From Bacteroidetes bacterium CG12_big_fil_rev_8_21_14_0_65_60_17 (GTDB lineage Bacteria > Bacteroidota > Rhodothermia > Rhodothermales > UBA10348): 34,063 bases of DNA. This document shows, piece after piece, positions 15,922 to 27,049 of the stretch; within the stretch, counting starts at the first letter, position 1; every line of letters begins with the position of its first letter. Both the position numbers and the translations under genes were made by a program. Under the pieces are notes generated by a model. The model had not been told where the DNA came from. It made no database searches and worked only from the letters and a program-made list of their open reading frames with translations. The stretch lies in assembly GCA_002787815.1 (NCBI GenBank), contig PCUY01000040.1, forward strand, positions 26,497 through 60,559, written 5' to 3'.

Positions 15922-16599
15922 GGCAGAAAAAGAAAGGTGGTTTCGGGAAATGGAGTCGAACATACCCTGTCCGGTCGGTTCCGGTTCTCCGGCCATGGAC
16001 GAATTCACTGGTGGGCTCCGCGTGGCGCGCTGTATGCCTCCCTCTTGCTGGTATTCGGGGCCACGGGACTTGGCTCGATCAGCGCATCCGGGTCGCCCCA
16101 GACGCAGGCGCAGAACCGGTTCTCGGCGGGTGTGGAGACAGATGCCCTGCCGCTGGCAACAGGTGGTTACCTCGCCGCAGCCTGGATGGGCACACCCCGC
16201 GTCCAGGTCCGCGCACTCGCCGCGCGCGTCCACATTCCGGACCTGGCCCGCCCCGACGCCTTTGACCGGCAGGAAATTGACGCTGTGGCCGTCCTGATTG
16301 ACGTGCATCCACTCGGCGCCTCGTCCCCGTGGTGGGTGGCCGGTGGTCTCGTGCATTGGGACGGGCGCATTCGCGATGCATCTACCCGGATTTCTTCGGA
16401 CTATGACGTCTGGCTCGTCAACGGCAGTGCCGGCTGGCATCGGGACGTGTGGAAGAACCTGTACGTCCGGCCCTGGGCCGGTCTCAGCCTGCGCGCAGGA
16501 GGCGATCGCGACATCCGCGTCGGCAATGCCACATACGATCCCCGCCTCCTGAATCCTGAACTCTCCGTGAAGATGGGTTGGCGGTTCACGCGGGAATAG
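15916..16599 (+). CDS. Putative outer membrane beta-barrel protein, unknown function
   Basis: A 227-residue protein whose ATG at 15916 overlaps the divergent gene by six bases. The first about 35 residues are basic and polar; a hydrophobic segment follows (GALYASLLLVFGATGLGSI), then ASGSPQTQAQ, consistent with a signal peptide with a long n-region. The rest is rich in amphipathic strands (FSAGVETDALPLATGGYLAAAW, VQVRALAARVHI, WWVAGGLVHWDG, YDVWLVNGSAGWH, LYVRPWAGLSLRAGG, ELSVKMGWRF), typical of a small outer membrane barrel. I do not recognise the family. A shorter start is possible but no in-frame ATG lies nearer the hydrophobic stretch. AGGAG lies 12 bases upstream, a weak spacing. Confidence 0.7.
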   Translation: MHGRKRKVVSGNGVEHTLSGRFRFSGHGRIHWWAPRGALYASLLLVFGATGLGSISASGSPQTQAQNRFSAGVETDALPLATGGYLAAAWMGTPRVQVRALAARVHIPDLARPDAFDRQEIDAVAVLIDVHPLGASSPWWVAGGLVHWDGRIRDASTRISSDYDVWLVNGSAGWHRDVWKNLYVRPWAGLSLRAGGDRDIRVGNATYDPRLLNPELSVKMGWRFTRE

Positions 16600-16634
16600 C
16601 GTAGGTTTGGCCGGCAAACCAAACAGAAGACGCC

Positions 16635-18188
<1,554 letters not shown>

Positions 18189-18327
18189 ACGGCTTCAACG
18201 GCCTTTCAGGGCGCCCGGACAGGGCCTGCAAATCCAAAAAAAACGTGAACAATGGCCTGGCCGGGATCTGATTGCCACCAACAAGGTTTCCCGCTCTCAT
18301 CCCTACCCCATTGAGATATACAATATC

Positions 18328-18819
18328 ATGTTCAAGAACCTGTCAGTCTACGCTCTGTTTTTTGCCGCGCTTCTCGTTACCGGTTGTGGTGGCGGTGGTG
18401 AGCAGGCGGAATCTGCCGCCCCGGCACAGGAAGAAGCTGTAGCCGTGGAGGGCATTGTCGTCGAAGCCAATGACCAGCTCCAGTTCAGTATCAATGAGTT
18501 CACCGTAGCCGCGGGTGAAGAAGTCACCGTCACGCTGCACAACGTGGGTACCCTTCCAAAGGAAACGTTCGGCCACAACTTCGTGATTCTGACGGCCGGT
18601 ACCGACCTTGAGGCGTTCGCCACCGCGGCCATGGGCAATGCGGACAATGAATACCTTCCGACCGACCTCTCGAGTGTGATTGCCCATACGTCGCTCCTTG
18701 GACCGGACGAAACGGACACCATTACGTTCACCGCTCCCACCGAACCCGGCCAGTATGAGTACCTGTGTACCTTCCCGGGTCACTACGGCACCATGCGCGG
18801 CGTCATGATCGTGGAATAA
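18328..18819 (+). CDS. Azurin-like blue copper lipoprotein
   Basis: A 163-residue cupredoxin. A lipoprotein signal ends in LVTGC (C20), followed by a Gly/Ala/Glu-rich tether and the azurin beta-sandwich. All type-1 copper ligands are readable: H83 in FGHNFV, C147 in YLCTFPGH, H152 and M156 in the C-x4-H-x3-M loop, the spacing of azurins. Azurins shuttle electrons to terminal oxidases, nitrite reductases or cytochrome c peroxidases; here the lipid anchor probably holds it at a membrane. The start at ATG 18328 is chosen over an upstream extension to 18151 because the signal peptide begins there. No respiratory enzyme gene is adjacent. A strong terminator follows. Confidence 0.93.
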   Translation: MFKNLSVYALFFAALLVTGCGGGGEQAESAAPAQEEAVAVEGIVVEANDQLQFSINEFTVAAGEEVTVTLHNVGTLPKETFGHNFVILTAGTDLEAFATAAMGNADNEYLPTDLSSVIAHTSLLGPDETDTITFTAPTEPGQYEYLCTFPGHYGTMRGVMIVE

Positions 18820-18868
18820 TCCCGACACGCAACGGCGCCCTTCGAGCGTCGTTGTCATGGATTCATGC

Positions 18869-18904
18869 AAAGAAGGGGGCGTCCGTTCGGACGCCCCCTT
18901 CTTT
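18869..18904 (+). terminator. Strong intrinsic terminator after the azurin gene
   Basis: A 16-base-pair stem (18869-18884 with 18889-18904), GC core GGGGGCGTCC/GGACGCCCCC, four-base loop GTTC, A/T ends, and a short T-rich exit (CTTTTG). It would work mainly rightward, closing the transporter-azurin region. Confidence 0.85.
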
Positions 18905-19060
18905 TGTTCGGGAACAGGCATCTGCCACGACCGAATGTCGTGTCAAGATCGTGTGGACGTTGGAATGAACGGAATCTGAGCACCGTCTAACGATTACATA
19001 ATACATTCATTTCTACGTTTTGAGCGTTTTTGCTCCTGCACTTCAATCCAATTCACGTTC

Positions 19061-20449
19061 ATGATGCCATTATTGCGCCTGTGCGGAACGGCCGTATTCG
19101 CCGTCGTTCTTCTTGTCGGATGCGGCTCCGACTCGAAATCAACATCCGGCGCGGGTGGTGCTCCCCCACGGGCCCAGGGAGGACCGCAGCCGACCGCTGT
19201 TGAGGTAGTACAGGCACGTGTGGGTTCGTTGCCACTTCAGGAGCGCATGTCGGGCATTGTACGTGCCGACAACCAGGTCACCGTTTTTTCGGAAATATCG
19301 GCGCCGGTCGAGCGGGTTGCCGTTCGGAATGGCGATCGGGTTAAGCGCGGCGATGCACTCGTTTATCTGCGCGATCAGCAGTTCCAGGATCAACTTCGCC
19401 AGGCCGAAGCCCAACTGCAAATCAACGAGGCCGATGCGGGACGAACCCAAGCGGCTCTCAATGAAGCAAATGCCTCCTACAAACGCGTCCAGGAACTGGT
19501 GTCCAAAGGACTGCAGAGCCAGCAACAACTTGAAATGGCTGAATCGAATCGTGCCTCTGCACAGGCCGCCCACGAGCAGGCTCAGGCGCGTATAGCGCAA
19601 GCCGAGGCGACAGTGCAGGAGCGCCGGGAAGCCTTACGACGTACGATTGTAAGGGCCCCATTCGGAGGGCTGGTCGGCCAGAGGGGCGTCGAACCCGGGA
19701 TGCGGATCGATCCATCCACTCCCCTCTTCATGATCGGCGATTTTGAAACGGTCAGAGTTGAAGTCTCGGTTATAGATAACATGATGGGCAACATAGAGCC
19801 GGGCCAAACCGCCATGATCATCATGGAGAACAGACCCGATACGGTCATCGCGGCACAGGTCTCCCGGATCTCCCCGTTTCTGGAAGCGGGCAGTTTCAGC
19901 GCAGCCGCTGAAATTGACGTGCCAAATCCGGGCGGCGTTCTCCGGCCGGGCATGTTTGTGGCGGTCGATGTGGCCTACGGCGAAAGCGAGCAGGCGACAC
20001 TCGTGCCGGAAAGCGCGCTCTTCGAGCATCCGACGTCGGGCAAAATGGGTGTTTACATTGCCCCATCCCTGGCGCAGGAAACGCCCGTACGAGAGCCTGA
20101 TGAGTATGAATCGGACAACCCGCCACCACTCACCGAGCCTACTCCCGTGAGCTTCATACCAGTCGACATTCTTGCCCGGGGCCGTGGTGTAGCTGGTGTG
20201 AGCGGCATATCGCTCGGCGATTGGGTGGTTACCATTGGCCAGGATATGCTTGCGATCCGAACCGGGTCCGATCTGGTGGCACGAGCGCGTCCGGTCACGT
20301 GGCCGAGGGTCGCATTACTCCAGGATATGCAGGACCAGGATCTGCTCATCGAGTTCATGGAAAAGCAGCAGCGCATGGCCGACAGCATTGCCTCGGAACG
20401 TGACCGCGAGGCATCATCTTCGTCATCCTCTTCTTCCACCGCACAGTAA
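19061..20449 (+). CDS. RND efflux periplasmic adaptor lipoprotein
   Basis: A 462-residue membrane fusion protein. A lipobox (LLVGC, C21) follows a short signal; ATG at 19061 or 19064 are both possible. Then come the barrel-sandwich halves around a long coiled-coil hairpin (about residues 105-190, Gln/Ala/Glu-rich heptads such as QAEAQLQINEADAG and ASAQAAHEQAQARIAQAEA), APFGGLVGQRGVEPG, and the beta-barrel domain. It links an inner-membrane RND pump to an outer-membrane channel. The C-terminus ends in a run of eight serines followed by TAQ, with acidic and basic residues before it, and there is an unusual acidic loop near residues 340-360 rich in Glu, Asp and Pro. It stops nine bases before the permease, so the pair is an operon. 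Confidence 0.93.
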   Translation: MMPLLRLCGTAVFAVVLLVGCGSDSKSTSGAGGAPPRAQGGPQPTAVEVVQARVGSLPLQERMSGIVRADNQVTVFSEISAPVERVAVRNGDRVKRGDALVYLRDQQFQDQLRQAEAQLQINEADAGRTQAALNEANASYKRVQELVSKGLQSQQQLEMAESNRASAQAAHEQAQARIAQAEATVQERREALRRTIVRAPFGGLVGQRGVEPGMRIDPSTPLFMIGDFETVRVEVSVIDNMMGNIEPGQTAMIIMENRPDTVIAAQVSRISPFLEAGSFSAAAEIDVPNPGGVLRPGMFVAVDVAYGESEQATLVPESALFEHPTSGKMGVYIAPSLAQETPVREPDEYESDNPPPLTEPTPVSFIPVDILARGRGVAGVSGISLGDWVVTIGQDMLAIRTGSDLVARARPVTWPRVALLQDMQDQDLLIEFMEKQQRMADSIASERDREASSSSSSSSTAQ

Positions 20450-20458
20450 CAGATACCC

Positions 20459-23400
20459 ATGGGAAGCCTGACAAATCTGTCCATCCGCCGTCCCGTTGCG
20501 ACGGCCATGTTCTATCTGGTCGTTATTACGGTGGGAGCTGCGGGCTTCACGTATCTGCCGGTTGACCTGCTTCCTCCCATCGAGGTATCGCGCCTGACCG
20601 TCTGGGCATCCTATCCGAATGTGGGCCCGGAAGAAATCGAGCAGATTGTGACGGACCCCATTGAAAACGCCATTGCTGGCGTCCCGAATGTTGAACGCGT
20701 CACGTCCCGCTCGTCCGAGGGCTCGGCCTGGGTCACCCTTGAATTCGTGCAGGGCACGAATACGGACGAGGCCGCCAACGACATCCGGGGTGCGCTCGAC
20801 CGTATCCGGGACAACCTGCCACCGGAGGTGCCGCCTCCCGGTATATGGAAATTCGACCCCAATAATATCTCCGTGGTTACGCTGGCCGTCGAGTCCACGA
20901 TGCCGCTCGATCAAGTGACGCAGGCCATTGAGCGCGAATATTCGCAGCGATTCGAGCAGATTCCGGGCGTGGGCACGATTGAACTTCGTGGAGGCGTTCA
21001 GCGGGAAATCAGGATCGAACTTGAGCGGGACAGGCTTCTGGCAACGGGGCTCACGCCAGCCGATATCCAGCAGGCGCTGACCAGTCAGAACGTCAAGTTG
21101 CCGGGCGGCAACGTGAAGGAAGGCGTAAAAGATCTCTATGTCCGCTCAACAGGTGAATTCACGTCCGTCGACCAGATTGCAAGTACCGTCATCCGCTACG
21201 TCGGAGAGCGGCCGGTCCGCGTCCGGGATGTAGCCAATGTGGTCGACGGGTTTTCGGACATTGATCGCATGTCGGAGCTCAATGGCATCCCCGTGCTTCG
21301 GCTTGACATCCAGAAGCAGAGTGGCGCCAATACGGTCGAGGTGGCGGACAATGTGATGAAGGAAATCCAGCGCATCCACGCCGAGCAGAAAGAAATGCGC
21401 TTCCACGTGATCAGTGACCAGAGCACATTCATCCGCCAGAGCATTGACAACGTCCAGAATTCGGCATTCTGGGGCGGCCTGCTGGCTATTTTTGTTCTCT
21501 ATCTCTTCCTGCGCAACGGTTCGTCCACGTTCATCATTGCACTGGCCATTCCTATTTCGGTGATTGCCACCTTTGGCCTCATGTTCTTTGGTGGGATGAC
21601 ACTCAACCAGATGACCTTCGGTGGACTCGCCCTTGGGATAGGGCTCATGGTGGACAACGCCATCGTGGTGCTTGAGAATATTGTAAGGCATCGAGAGGAG
21701 CACAAAATGCCGCTACTTGAAGCGGCCCGCACGGGTGCCAGGGAGGTGATTGGCGCCATCGTGGCATCGACGCTGACCACGACGGTTATCTTTGTCCCAC
21801 TCGTTTTCATGAAAACGACGACGGGTGATCTTTTCCAGGCGCTTGCCATTGTAATCGTGTTCTCACTGGCCGCGTCACTGCTGGTTGCCATGACGCTCGT
21901 TCCTGTTCTCGCCTCGCGTTTTCTTACGGCCGGTGACGGATCGGCCAAGCGCGACAAGCGCTCGGCCTTCCAGCGCATGTTCCTTCGCCTTGAAAACTGG
22001 TATTCCGGCTCGCTCGGTAGCGTTGTTCGCAGCCGCAAGGTGGTATTTTCCGTTACTCTGGTGCTTGTTGCAGCCAGTTTCCTGGTGCTCCCGACCATTC
22101 CTGTGGAATTGGCTCCGCCCACCGATGCCGACGAAATCGACATCAGGCTGGACATGGCGGAGGGCACCAACATTTCGGTCGTCAAAACGTACCTCGATGA
22201 GCTTGAACGAAACGTAAAACCACTGCTTCCGATGGGTGAGGTAATGGATGTGGCAACGGAAGTGCGTTGGGGTAATGCATCCATTGAAGTCCGGCTGAAA
22301 CCGGCTGGAGAGCGTACCATAGATCCGGATGAGCTGGCAGATCACCTGCGCTCCAACCTGGAGGGAACTATTCCGGGAGCCCAGCTTCGCGTCAGTGCGC
22401 AATCGGGGCTCTGGATACTGCGACGCCTGTTCAGTTCAGGTGGGGGCACGGAAGCCATCCAGGTAGAAGTGCGTGGTTACAACCTGGACGTGGCCGACAA
22501 CCTGAGTCGCCAGATCCGTGATCGCCTGGAGCGCGTCGACGGCGTGGCGGGTGTCCGGATGAGCCGCCGGGAAGGACGCCCTGAAGAGAACATGATTTTC
22601 GACCGGGAAAAAATTGCCAATCTGGGCCTTACCGTACAGCAGGTAGGTCGCGCGGTACAGACCAGTGTGGGCGGCAGTCGCGCCGGATCGTTTCGCGTCG
22701 ATGGAGATGAATTTCCCATCATGGTCCGGTTGCGGCCCCAGGATCGCTTGGGTGTGCAGGATCTGGACGATATCGGCGTACGCACGCCTGCCGGAGAGGT
22801 CATTCCCGTCTCGGCACTCATCGTGCGGGACCGCTCGAGAGCTCCAACGACCATACAGCGTGTTGACGGGCAGCGCGTGACCTATGTCACCGCCAATCTG
22901 GAAGAGGGCGTACCGCTCGGGGAGGCCGTAAAGAAAATCCAGGCGAGTCTTGTCGACATGTCCTTCCCGGATGGCTACACGGCGACCATTGGCGGCGAAT
23001 ATGAAGAGCAGCAGCGCGCGCAGGGAGACTTCCTGTTGGCCATCCTGCTGGCACTGGCTCTCATCTACATGGTGATGGCAGGCCAGTTCGAACGGTTCCT
23101 CGATCCCCTGATCGTGATGTTTGCCGTTCCGGTGGCCATCGTGGGTGTCGTGCCGACACTGGTGCTCACCGGAACGAGCCTCAACATGCAGAGCATCATG
23201 GGGGTCGTCATGCTGGTGGGCATTGTGGTCAACAATGCCATCGTACTCGTCGACTATATCAACCTGCTCCGGCGAGAGAAAGACATGGAACTGGTGCCGG
23301 CCGTTGTCGAAGCAGGGCGCCTGCGCCTGCGCCCCATCCTGATGACAACGATGACCACGATCCTCGGACTGTTCCCGCTCGCGCTCGGCATAGGTGCCGG

Positions 23401-23587
23401 CGCGGAAATCCAGGCATCGCTTGCACGCGTCGTGATTGGCGGTCTTGCGGCATCTACCCTCGTAACGCTGGTGCTCATTCCAACGGTGTACGTCTACACG
23501 CATGAACTGCTGGACCGGGGGCGCGCATGGGTGGCGAGCAGAAAAGCAGCGTCGCAGCAACCGGCACCGGCGGCAGCAACGAGCTGA
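20459..23587 (+). CDS. RND family efflux permease (HAE1/AcrB-like)
   Basis: A 1042-residue inner-membrane pump with the internal duplication of RND proteins: a short N-terminal helix after [11 protein letters not shown], a porter loop ([20 protein letters not shown]), a block of helices, a second porter loop and a second block. Helix 4 reads [13 protein letters not shown] (D399-N400), where AcrB has two aspartates, and helix 10 reads [13 protein letters not shown], where AcrB has a lysine. This variant proton-relay arrangement is known in several RND subgroups. The porter motif [15 protein letters not shown] is also present. It is coupled to the adaptor upstream; no TolC-like channel gene is in view. 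Export of lipophilic compounds or metals is possible, though the absence of metal-type motifs favours HAE. Confidence 0.95.
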   Translation: MGSLTNLSIRRPVATAMFYLVVITVGAAGFTYLPVDLLPPIEVSRLTVWASYPNVGPEEIEQIVTDPIENAIAGVPNVERVTSRSSEGSAWVTLEFVQGTNTDEAANDIRGALDRIRDNLPPEVPPPGIWKFDPNNISVVTLAVESTMPLDQVTQAIEREYSQRFEQIPGVGTIELRGGVQREIRIELERDRLLATGLTPADIQQALTSQNVKLPGGNVKEGVKDLYVRSTGEFTSVDQIASTVIRYVGERPVRVRDVANVVDGFSDIDRMSELNGIPVLRLDIQKQSGANTVEVADNVMKEIQRIHAEQKEMRFHVISDQSTFIRQSIDNVQNSAFWGGLLAIFVLYLFLRNGSSTFIIALAIPISVIATFGLMFFGGMTLNQMTFGGLALGIGLMVDNAIVVLENIVRHREEHKMPLLEAARTGAREVIGAIVASTLTTTVIFVPLVFMKTTTGDLFQALAIVIVFSLAASLLVAMTLVPVLASRFLTAGDGSAKRDKRSAFQRMFLRLENWYSGSLGSVVRSRKVVFSVTLVLVAASFLVLPTIPVELAPPTDADEIDIRLDMAEGTNISVVKTYLDELERNVKPLLPMGEVMDVATEVRWGNASIEVRLKPAGERTIDPDELADHLRSNLEGTIPGAQLRVSAQSGLWILRRLFSSGGGTEAIQVEVRGYNLDVADNLSRQIRDRLERVDGVAGVRMSRREGRPEENMIFDREKIANLGLTVQQVGRAVQTSVGGSRAGSFRVDGDEFPIMVRLRPQDRLGVQDLDDIGVRTPAGEVIPVSALIVRDRSRAPTTIQRVDGQRVTYVTANLEEGVPLGEAVKKIQASLVDMSFPDGYTATIGGEYEEQQRAQGDFLLAILLALALIYMVMAGQFERFLDPLIVMFAVPVAIVGVVPTLVLTGTSLNMQSIMGVVMLVGIVVNNAIVLVDYINLLRREKDMELVPAVVEAGRLRLRPILMTTMTTILGLFPLALGIGAGAEIQASLARVVIGGLAASTLVTLVLIPTVYVYTHELLDRGRAWVASRKAASQQPAPAAATS

Positions 23588-23649
23588 CCGGGCAAATGCG
23601 ACCGAAAACGGACGCGATCGAAAACGGACGCCAAATCGGGTACCTATGA

Positions 23650-23685
23650 AAAAGGGGGGCGGGCCTTGCGGCCCGCCCCCCTTTT
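23650..23685. terminator. Bidirectional intrinsic terminator
   Basis: A 16-base-pair stem (23650-23665 with 23670-23685): AAAAGGGGGGCGGGCC, loop TTGC, mirror arm ending TTTT. It sits between the RND permease and the convergent RRM gene, and A on one side and T on the other let it serve both directions. Confidence 0.85.
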
Positions 23686-23704
23686 CGTCATGTCGTAAAA
23701 CCGA

Positions 23705-24010
23705 TTACCAACGGTTTCCGCCACCGCGGTTTCCACCACCACCACCACCGCCTTCGCGACGCGGGGGACGGTCGTTTGCTTCATTCACGCGGAGTGGGCG
23801 TCCATTGACCTCGGAGCCGTCGAGCGCGTCCACAGCGTCGTCAGCAGCTGCATCCTCCTCCATTTCCACGAAACCGAATCCACGGGAACGTCCCGTGTCT
23901 CGATCCTGGATGACTTTGGCAGATGCCACCGCACCGTACTGTGCGAACATTTCTTCGAGCTGCTGATCATCAACGCCCCAGGGCAGGTTGCCCACAAAAA
24001 GCTTTTTCAT
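23705..24010 (-). CDS. Small RRM-domain RNA-binding protein with glycine-rich tail
   Basis: A 101-residue single-RRM protein. RNP-2 reads LFVGNL (residues 4-9) and RNP-1 reads RGFGFVEM (43-50), the two RNA-contacting strands, and the C-terminal about 20 residues are a Gly/Arg/Asn tail (GGGGGGGNRGGGNRW). It resembles the glycine-rich, cold-inducible RNA-binding proteins of cyanobacteria and Bacteroidota. AAGGA five bases before ATG at 24010 supports the start. A GGGCC-TCATG-GGCCC dyad at 24022-24036 lies in its leader, 12 to 26 bases upstream, and may fold in the mRNA. It probably acts on mRNA structure or stability; the target is unknown. Confidence 0.93.
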   Translation of the reverse strand: MKKLFVGNLPWGVDDQQLEEMFAQYGAVASAKVIQDRDTGRSRGFGFVEMEEDAAADDAVDALDGSEVNGRPLRVNEANDRPPRREGGGGGGGNRGGGNRW

Positions 24011-24254
24011 ATCGGTCCTTGGGGCCTCATGGGCCCTTGTTTATCTTACAGGGTTCGAACATTCCATTGTTCAGCCTCAGGCCTCTTGTGGCATCGGAAC
24101 GTACCTGCGTCAGACAACAGAAGGAGCCAACTGGGGAGCGCGACGAGCCGCGGGGACTGCGGCGTGGATATGGAAATCTCTGCCAATATACGTACAGCCG
24201 ACACGAATCACGCAAGGGTACGCTGAATTACTTGTCATTTCGTACTATTCGATC

Positions 24255-25748
24255 ATGAATACACACCACATCCCGGTCCTCGGCCTGGTCCCGATTGCAC
24301 TTCTCCTGGCCCTTACCACCCCCGCTTCCCGCGCCCAGACCCACCCCCCGGCCGACAGCGCCTGGTCTGCCAGCGCAAGTACCACGATCAATGGTCAGAC
24401 CGTGGAATACACGCGTGAATTTGGTTTTCAACCGGTCTTTGGCGAGGAAGGGCAGGCGATTGCCGCCCTCCAGTACACGTATTACAGGCGCACGGACGAC
24501 GGCCCCACACCGAGTCGACCACTTATCGTATCGTTCAACGGCGGTCCCGGTTCGGCCTCTCTCTGGATGCACATCGGCTACACCTCCCCCGTCCAACTCA
24601 ATATTGACCCGGAAGGACTCCCCACGCAGCCCTATGGTGTGCACGACAACCCACATTCCATTCTGGACGTAGCCGATATCGTGTACGTCAACCCGGTCAA
24701 CACCGGGTTCAGCCGTGCCCTCCCCGGCGTGGATGACGAACAGTTCTTCGGTGTCGATGCCGACATCCGCTACCTTGCTGAATGGATCCACACGTTCGTA
24801 TCGCGCAAGGACCGCTGGACATCACCCAAGTATCTGATCGGTGAATCCTATGGTACCACCCGCGTCTCGGGTCTCGCCGCGCAGCTCCAGAACCGGCACT
24901 GGATGTTCCTGAACGGCGTCATACTGGTATCGCCGACAGGGCTCGGCGTGGACCGTGATGGCCCGGTCCGGGATGCCCTCTATGCGCCCTACTACGCCGC
25001 CACGGCGTGGTATCACGGACAATTGGATGCCGACCTCCAAGAGCGGGACCTCGACGATCTGCTCCCGGAAGTGGAGGAGTGGACCATTTCGACACTCGTT
25101 CCCGCCCTGACACGCGGTGGCGCGCTGCCCGCGGCCGAGCGCAGACGTATCGCCGACACGCTCGCGCGCTACGCCGGACTGGACGCCGGGACCGTCCTTG
25201 AGCATAATCTACGTCTACCAACGTCCTTCTTCTGGAAGGAGCTCCTGCGAGACGAGGGGTTGACAATAGGACGCCTCGACTCCCGATACCGCGGCACGGA
25301 CCGACAGGATGCCGGTGTTCGCTACGACCACGACCCGGCGCTCACCGCGTGGAATCACGCGTTCGCGCCGGCCATCAACCACTACCTGCGCGAAGTGGTC
25401 GGCTTCAGGACCGACCTGCAGTACAACCTGTTCGGCCCGGTATCGCCGTGGGACCGAACGTCTGATCAGACGGGCGAAAACCTGCGCGATGCCATGGCCC
25501 GCAATCCGTACCTGCACGTGCTCGTGCAGTCCGGCTACTTTGATGGTGGCACGGACTACTTCAATGCCAAATACACAATGTGGAACCTCGATCCGGGTGG
25601 TCGACTGCAGAACCGCATGGCATTCATCGGATACCGGAGTGGACACATGATGTATCTGCGCGAGGAGGATCTGGCAACCTCGAACGAGGATATCCGCACC
25701 TTCATCCGCACATCTCTCGAAGCGGCGCGCATCCCGGCCGGGTACTGA
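24255..25748 (+). CDS. Secreted serine carboxypeptidase (peptidase S10)
   Basis: A 497-residue S10 family peptidase. The N-terminus is a signal peptide (MNTHHIPVLGLVPIALLLAL ending ASRAQ). Family marks in order: SFNGGPGSASLW (oxyanion region), DVADIVYVNPVNTGFS, the nucleophile elbow GESYG (S198), SGYFDGGTD with D430 as probable acid, and SGHMMYL with H464. Carboxypeptidases of this clan trim C-terminal residues from peptides at acidic pH; bacterial ones are often secreted. The ATG at 24255 is chosen over an extension to 23988, which would read through the promoter region of the divergent RRM gene and delay the signal peptide. It is followed by a convergent hydroxylase gene after a 42-base gap. 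Confidence 0.93.
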   Translation: MNTHHIPVLGLVPIALLLALTTPASRAQTHPPADSAWSASASTTINGQTVEYTREFGFQPVFGEEGQAIAALQYTYYRRTDDGPTPSRPLIVSFNGGPGSASLWMHIGYTSPVQLNIDPEGLPTQPYGVHDNPHSILDVADIVYVNPVNTGFSRALPGVDDEQFFGVDADIRYLAEWIHTFVSRKDRWTSPKYLIGESYGTTRVSGLAAQLQNRHWMFLNGVILVSPTGLGVDRDGPVRDALYAPYYAATAWYHGQLDADLQERDLDDLLPEVEEWTISTLVPALTRGGALPAAERRRIADTLARYAGLDAGTVLEHNLRLPTSFFWKELLRDEGLTIGRLDSRYRGTDRQDAGVRYDHDPALTAWNHAFAPAINHYLREVVGFRTDLQYNLFGPVSPWDRTSDQTGENLRDAMARNPYLHVLVQSGYFDGGTDYFNAKYTMWNLDPGGRLQNRMAFIGYRSGHMMYLREEDLATSNEDIRTFIRTSLEAARIPAGY

Positions 25749-25790
25749 CAGGACGTGCGGCGCCGGAGTTGCCCGCTCCAGGTCCTGCCG

Positions 25791-27008
25791 CTACGACCTG
25801 CGCGCGATCACGGCCAGAAACCAGATGAGGCTTGCGGCGGCCGCCGCCGATACCCCTGTGCCGAAGGGGGCGGCCAGCCAGCCCCCACCCTGCAGCCACC
25901 ATGCAGCCGCGGCAATGGACACCAGGCGCAGCACCTCCAGGAGCCAGATGCCGCGCCGCTGCGATTCGAAAAACACGCCGAAAGCGACGGTCGTCGTCAT
26001 GATCCAGGCGGCAAGCGCCACCTTGACAACCATCGGAAAGGTCGAAAACCCGAACAGGTAAAAGGCCACGATCCCCATGGCCATGAAAAACTGCACGCCG
26101 ACGTACACGGTCATCGCGGACGACGCCGGATGCGCGTCATATTTGGCATATTCCTCGGGCACCGGCCGCGGTGCGTCGTATCCCCCCAGATAGTCCGGGC
26201 GCCAGCCCGGCCGGCCGAAAAGCATGCGCGCGGCATCACGCATGGAGCGCGCGCAGCGCACCTCGCGGAACAGGTCCAGGTAATGGGCCACATTGGCATA
26301 GACCGGATTCCAGCTTTCCAGCGGACGCGTAATGCCGTAATGAGGCCGCTCCTCCTCCTCTTGGAACGTGCCGAAGAGCCTGTCCCACACGATGAACACA
26401 CCCGCATAATTGCGGTCAATGTACTTGGGATCGCGGCCGTGGTGCACGCGGTGGTGGGACGGCGTGTTCATGACGCGCTCGAGCGGGCCGAGTCGACCAA
26501 TGTGCTCCGTGTGGATCCAGAACTGGTAAAGCAGGTTGATACCGCCCACGAAGAGGAACTGGACGGGTGAAAACCCGAGCACGGCCAGCGGCAGGTAGAA
26601 CGGCATGCTCCAGATGAAAGCCGTCGAGCTCTGACGAAGCGCCGTCGACAGATTGAAATCCTCCGACTGGTGGTGCACGACGTGCCCGCCCCAGAAGAGG
26701 CTGATTTCGTGGGCCATCCGGTGGCTCCAGTAGTAGCACAGGTCCCAAAGCACGAAAAGCGCCGCGAAAGTCAGCCATGTCGGGTCGAGCGTCACGAGGC
26801 GCGCATGCTCGTAGACGAGCGTATAGATACCCACCTTCACGACGTAGGTGAAGGTGCCGGTGAGCTGATCGAGCGCGCCCAGGTTGATGTTCGTTACGGC
26901 ATCGTTGAGCCGATACGTCTGGCGGCCGGAGAACGCTTCGTAGATGAGCTCGGCACCCATGAGCGTGAAATAGACCGGGATGGCCAGGATGACGGGGTTC
27001 AGATCCAT
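25791..27008 (-). CDS. Fatty acid hydroxylase/sterol desaturase family protein (AGMO/TMEM195-like)
   Basis: A 405-residue integral membrane di-iron-type enzyme. The eight-histidine signature is readable: HRMAH (H96-H100), HVVHH (H109-H113), HTEH (H166-H169) and HHRVHH (H185-H190). The N-terminal segment LNDAVTNINLGALDQLTG and the LWDLCYYWSHRMAHE context are those of the TMEM195/alkylglycerol monooxygenase-like branch. The first helices lie near residues 5-20, 52-66 and 80-95; a further group of helices occurs after residue 300. GGAG five bases before ATG at 27008 supports the start. It is divergent from the PLP decarboxylase with only 41 bases between start codons. It probably oxidises a lipid or isoprenoid chain in the membrane; the substrate is unknown. 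Confidence 0.93.
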   Translation of the reverse strand: MDLNPVILAIPVYFTLMGAELIYEAFSGRQTYRLNDAVTNINLGALDQLTGTFTYVVKVGIYTLVYEHARLVTLDPTWLTFAALFVLWDLCYYWSHRMAHEISLFWGGHVVHHQSEDFNLSTALRQSSTAFIWSMPFYLPLAVLGFSPVQFLFVGGINLLYQFWIHTEHIGRLGPLERVMNTPSHHRVHHGRDPKYIDRNYAGVFIVWDRLFGTFQEEEERPHYGITRPLESWNPVYANVAHYLDLFREVRCARSMRDAARMLFGRPGWRPDYLGGYDAPRPVPEEYAKYDAHPASSAMTVYVGVQFFMAMGIVAFYLFGFSTFPMVVKVALAAWIMTTTVAFGVFFESQRRGIWLLEVLRLVSIAAAAWWLQGGGWLAAPFGTGVSAAAAASLIWFLAVIARRS

Positions 27009-27049
27009 ATTCTCCGCGCGTTCAAGCGCTCGCGCGTATTTTGGTGGGT

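Noticed and set aside
18317-18324. TATACAAT as a promoter for a leaderless azurin mRNA
   Set aside because: TACAAT matches a -10 well, but no -35 is seen and the start would fall at or after ATG.
18997-19002. CATAAT as a -10 for the RND operon
   Set aside because: Plausible position but nothing like a -35 is found 16-18 bases upstream; a promoter must exist here, yet I cannot place it.
22436-23560. Minus-strand frame of 374 codons inside the RND permease
   Set aside because: Antisense shadow; its His-rich product has no domain and the RND motifs are on the plus strand.
23988-24254. N-terminal extension of the S10 peptidase
   Set aside because: It would read through the shared promoter gap and bury the signal peptide starting at 24255.
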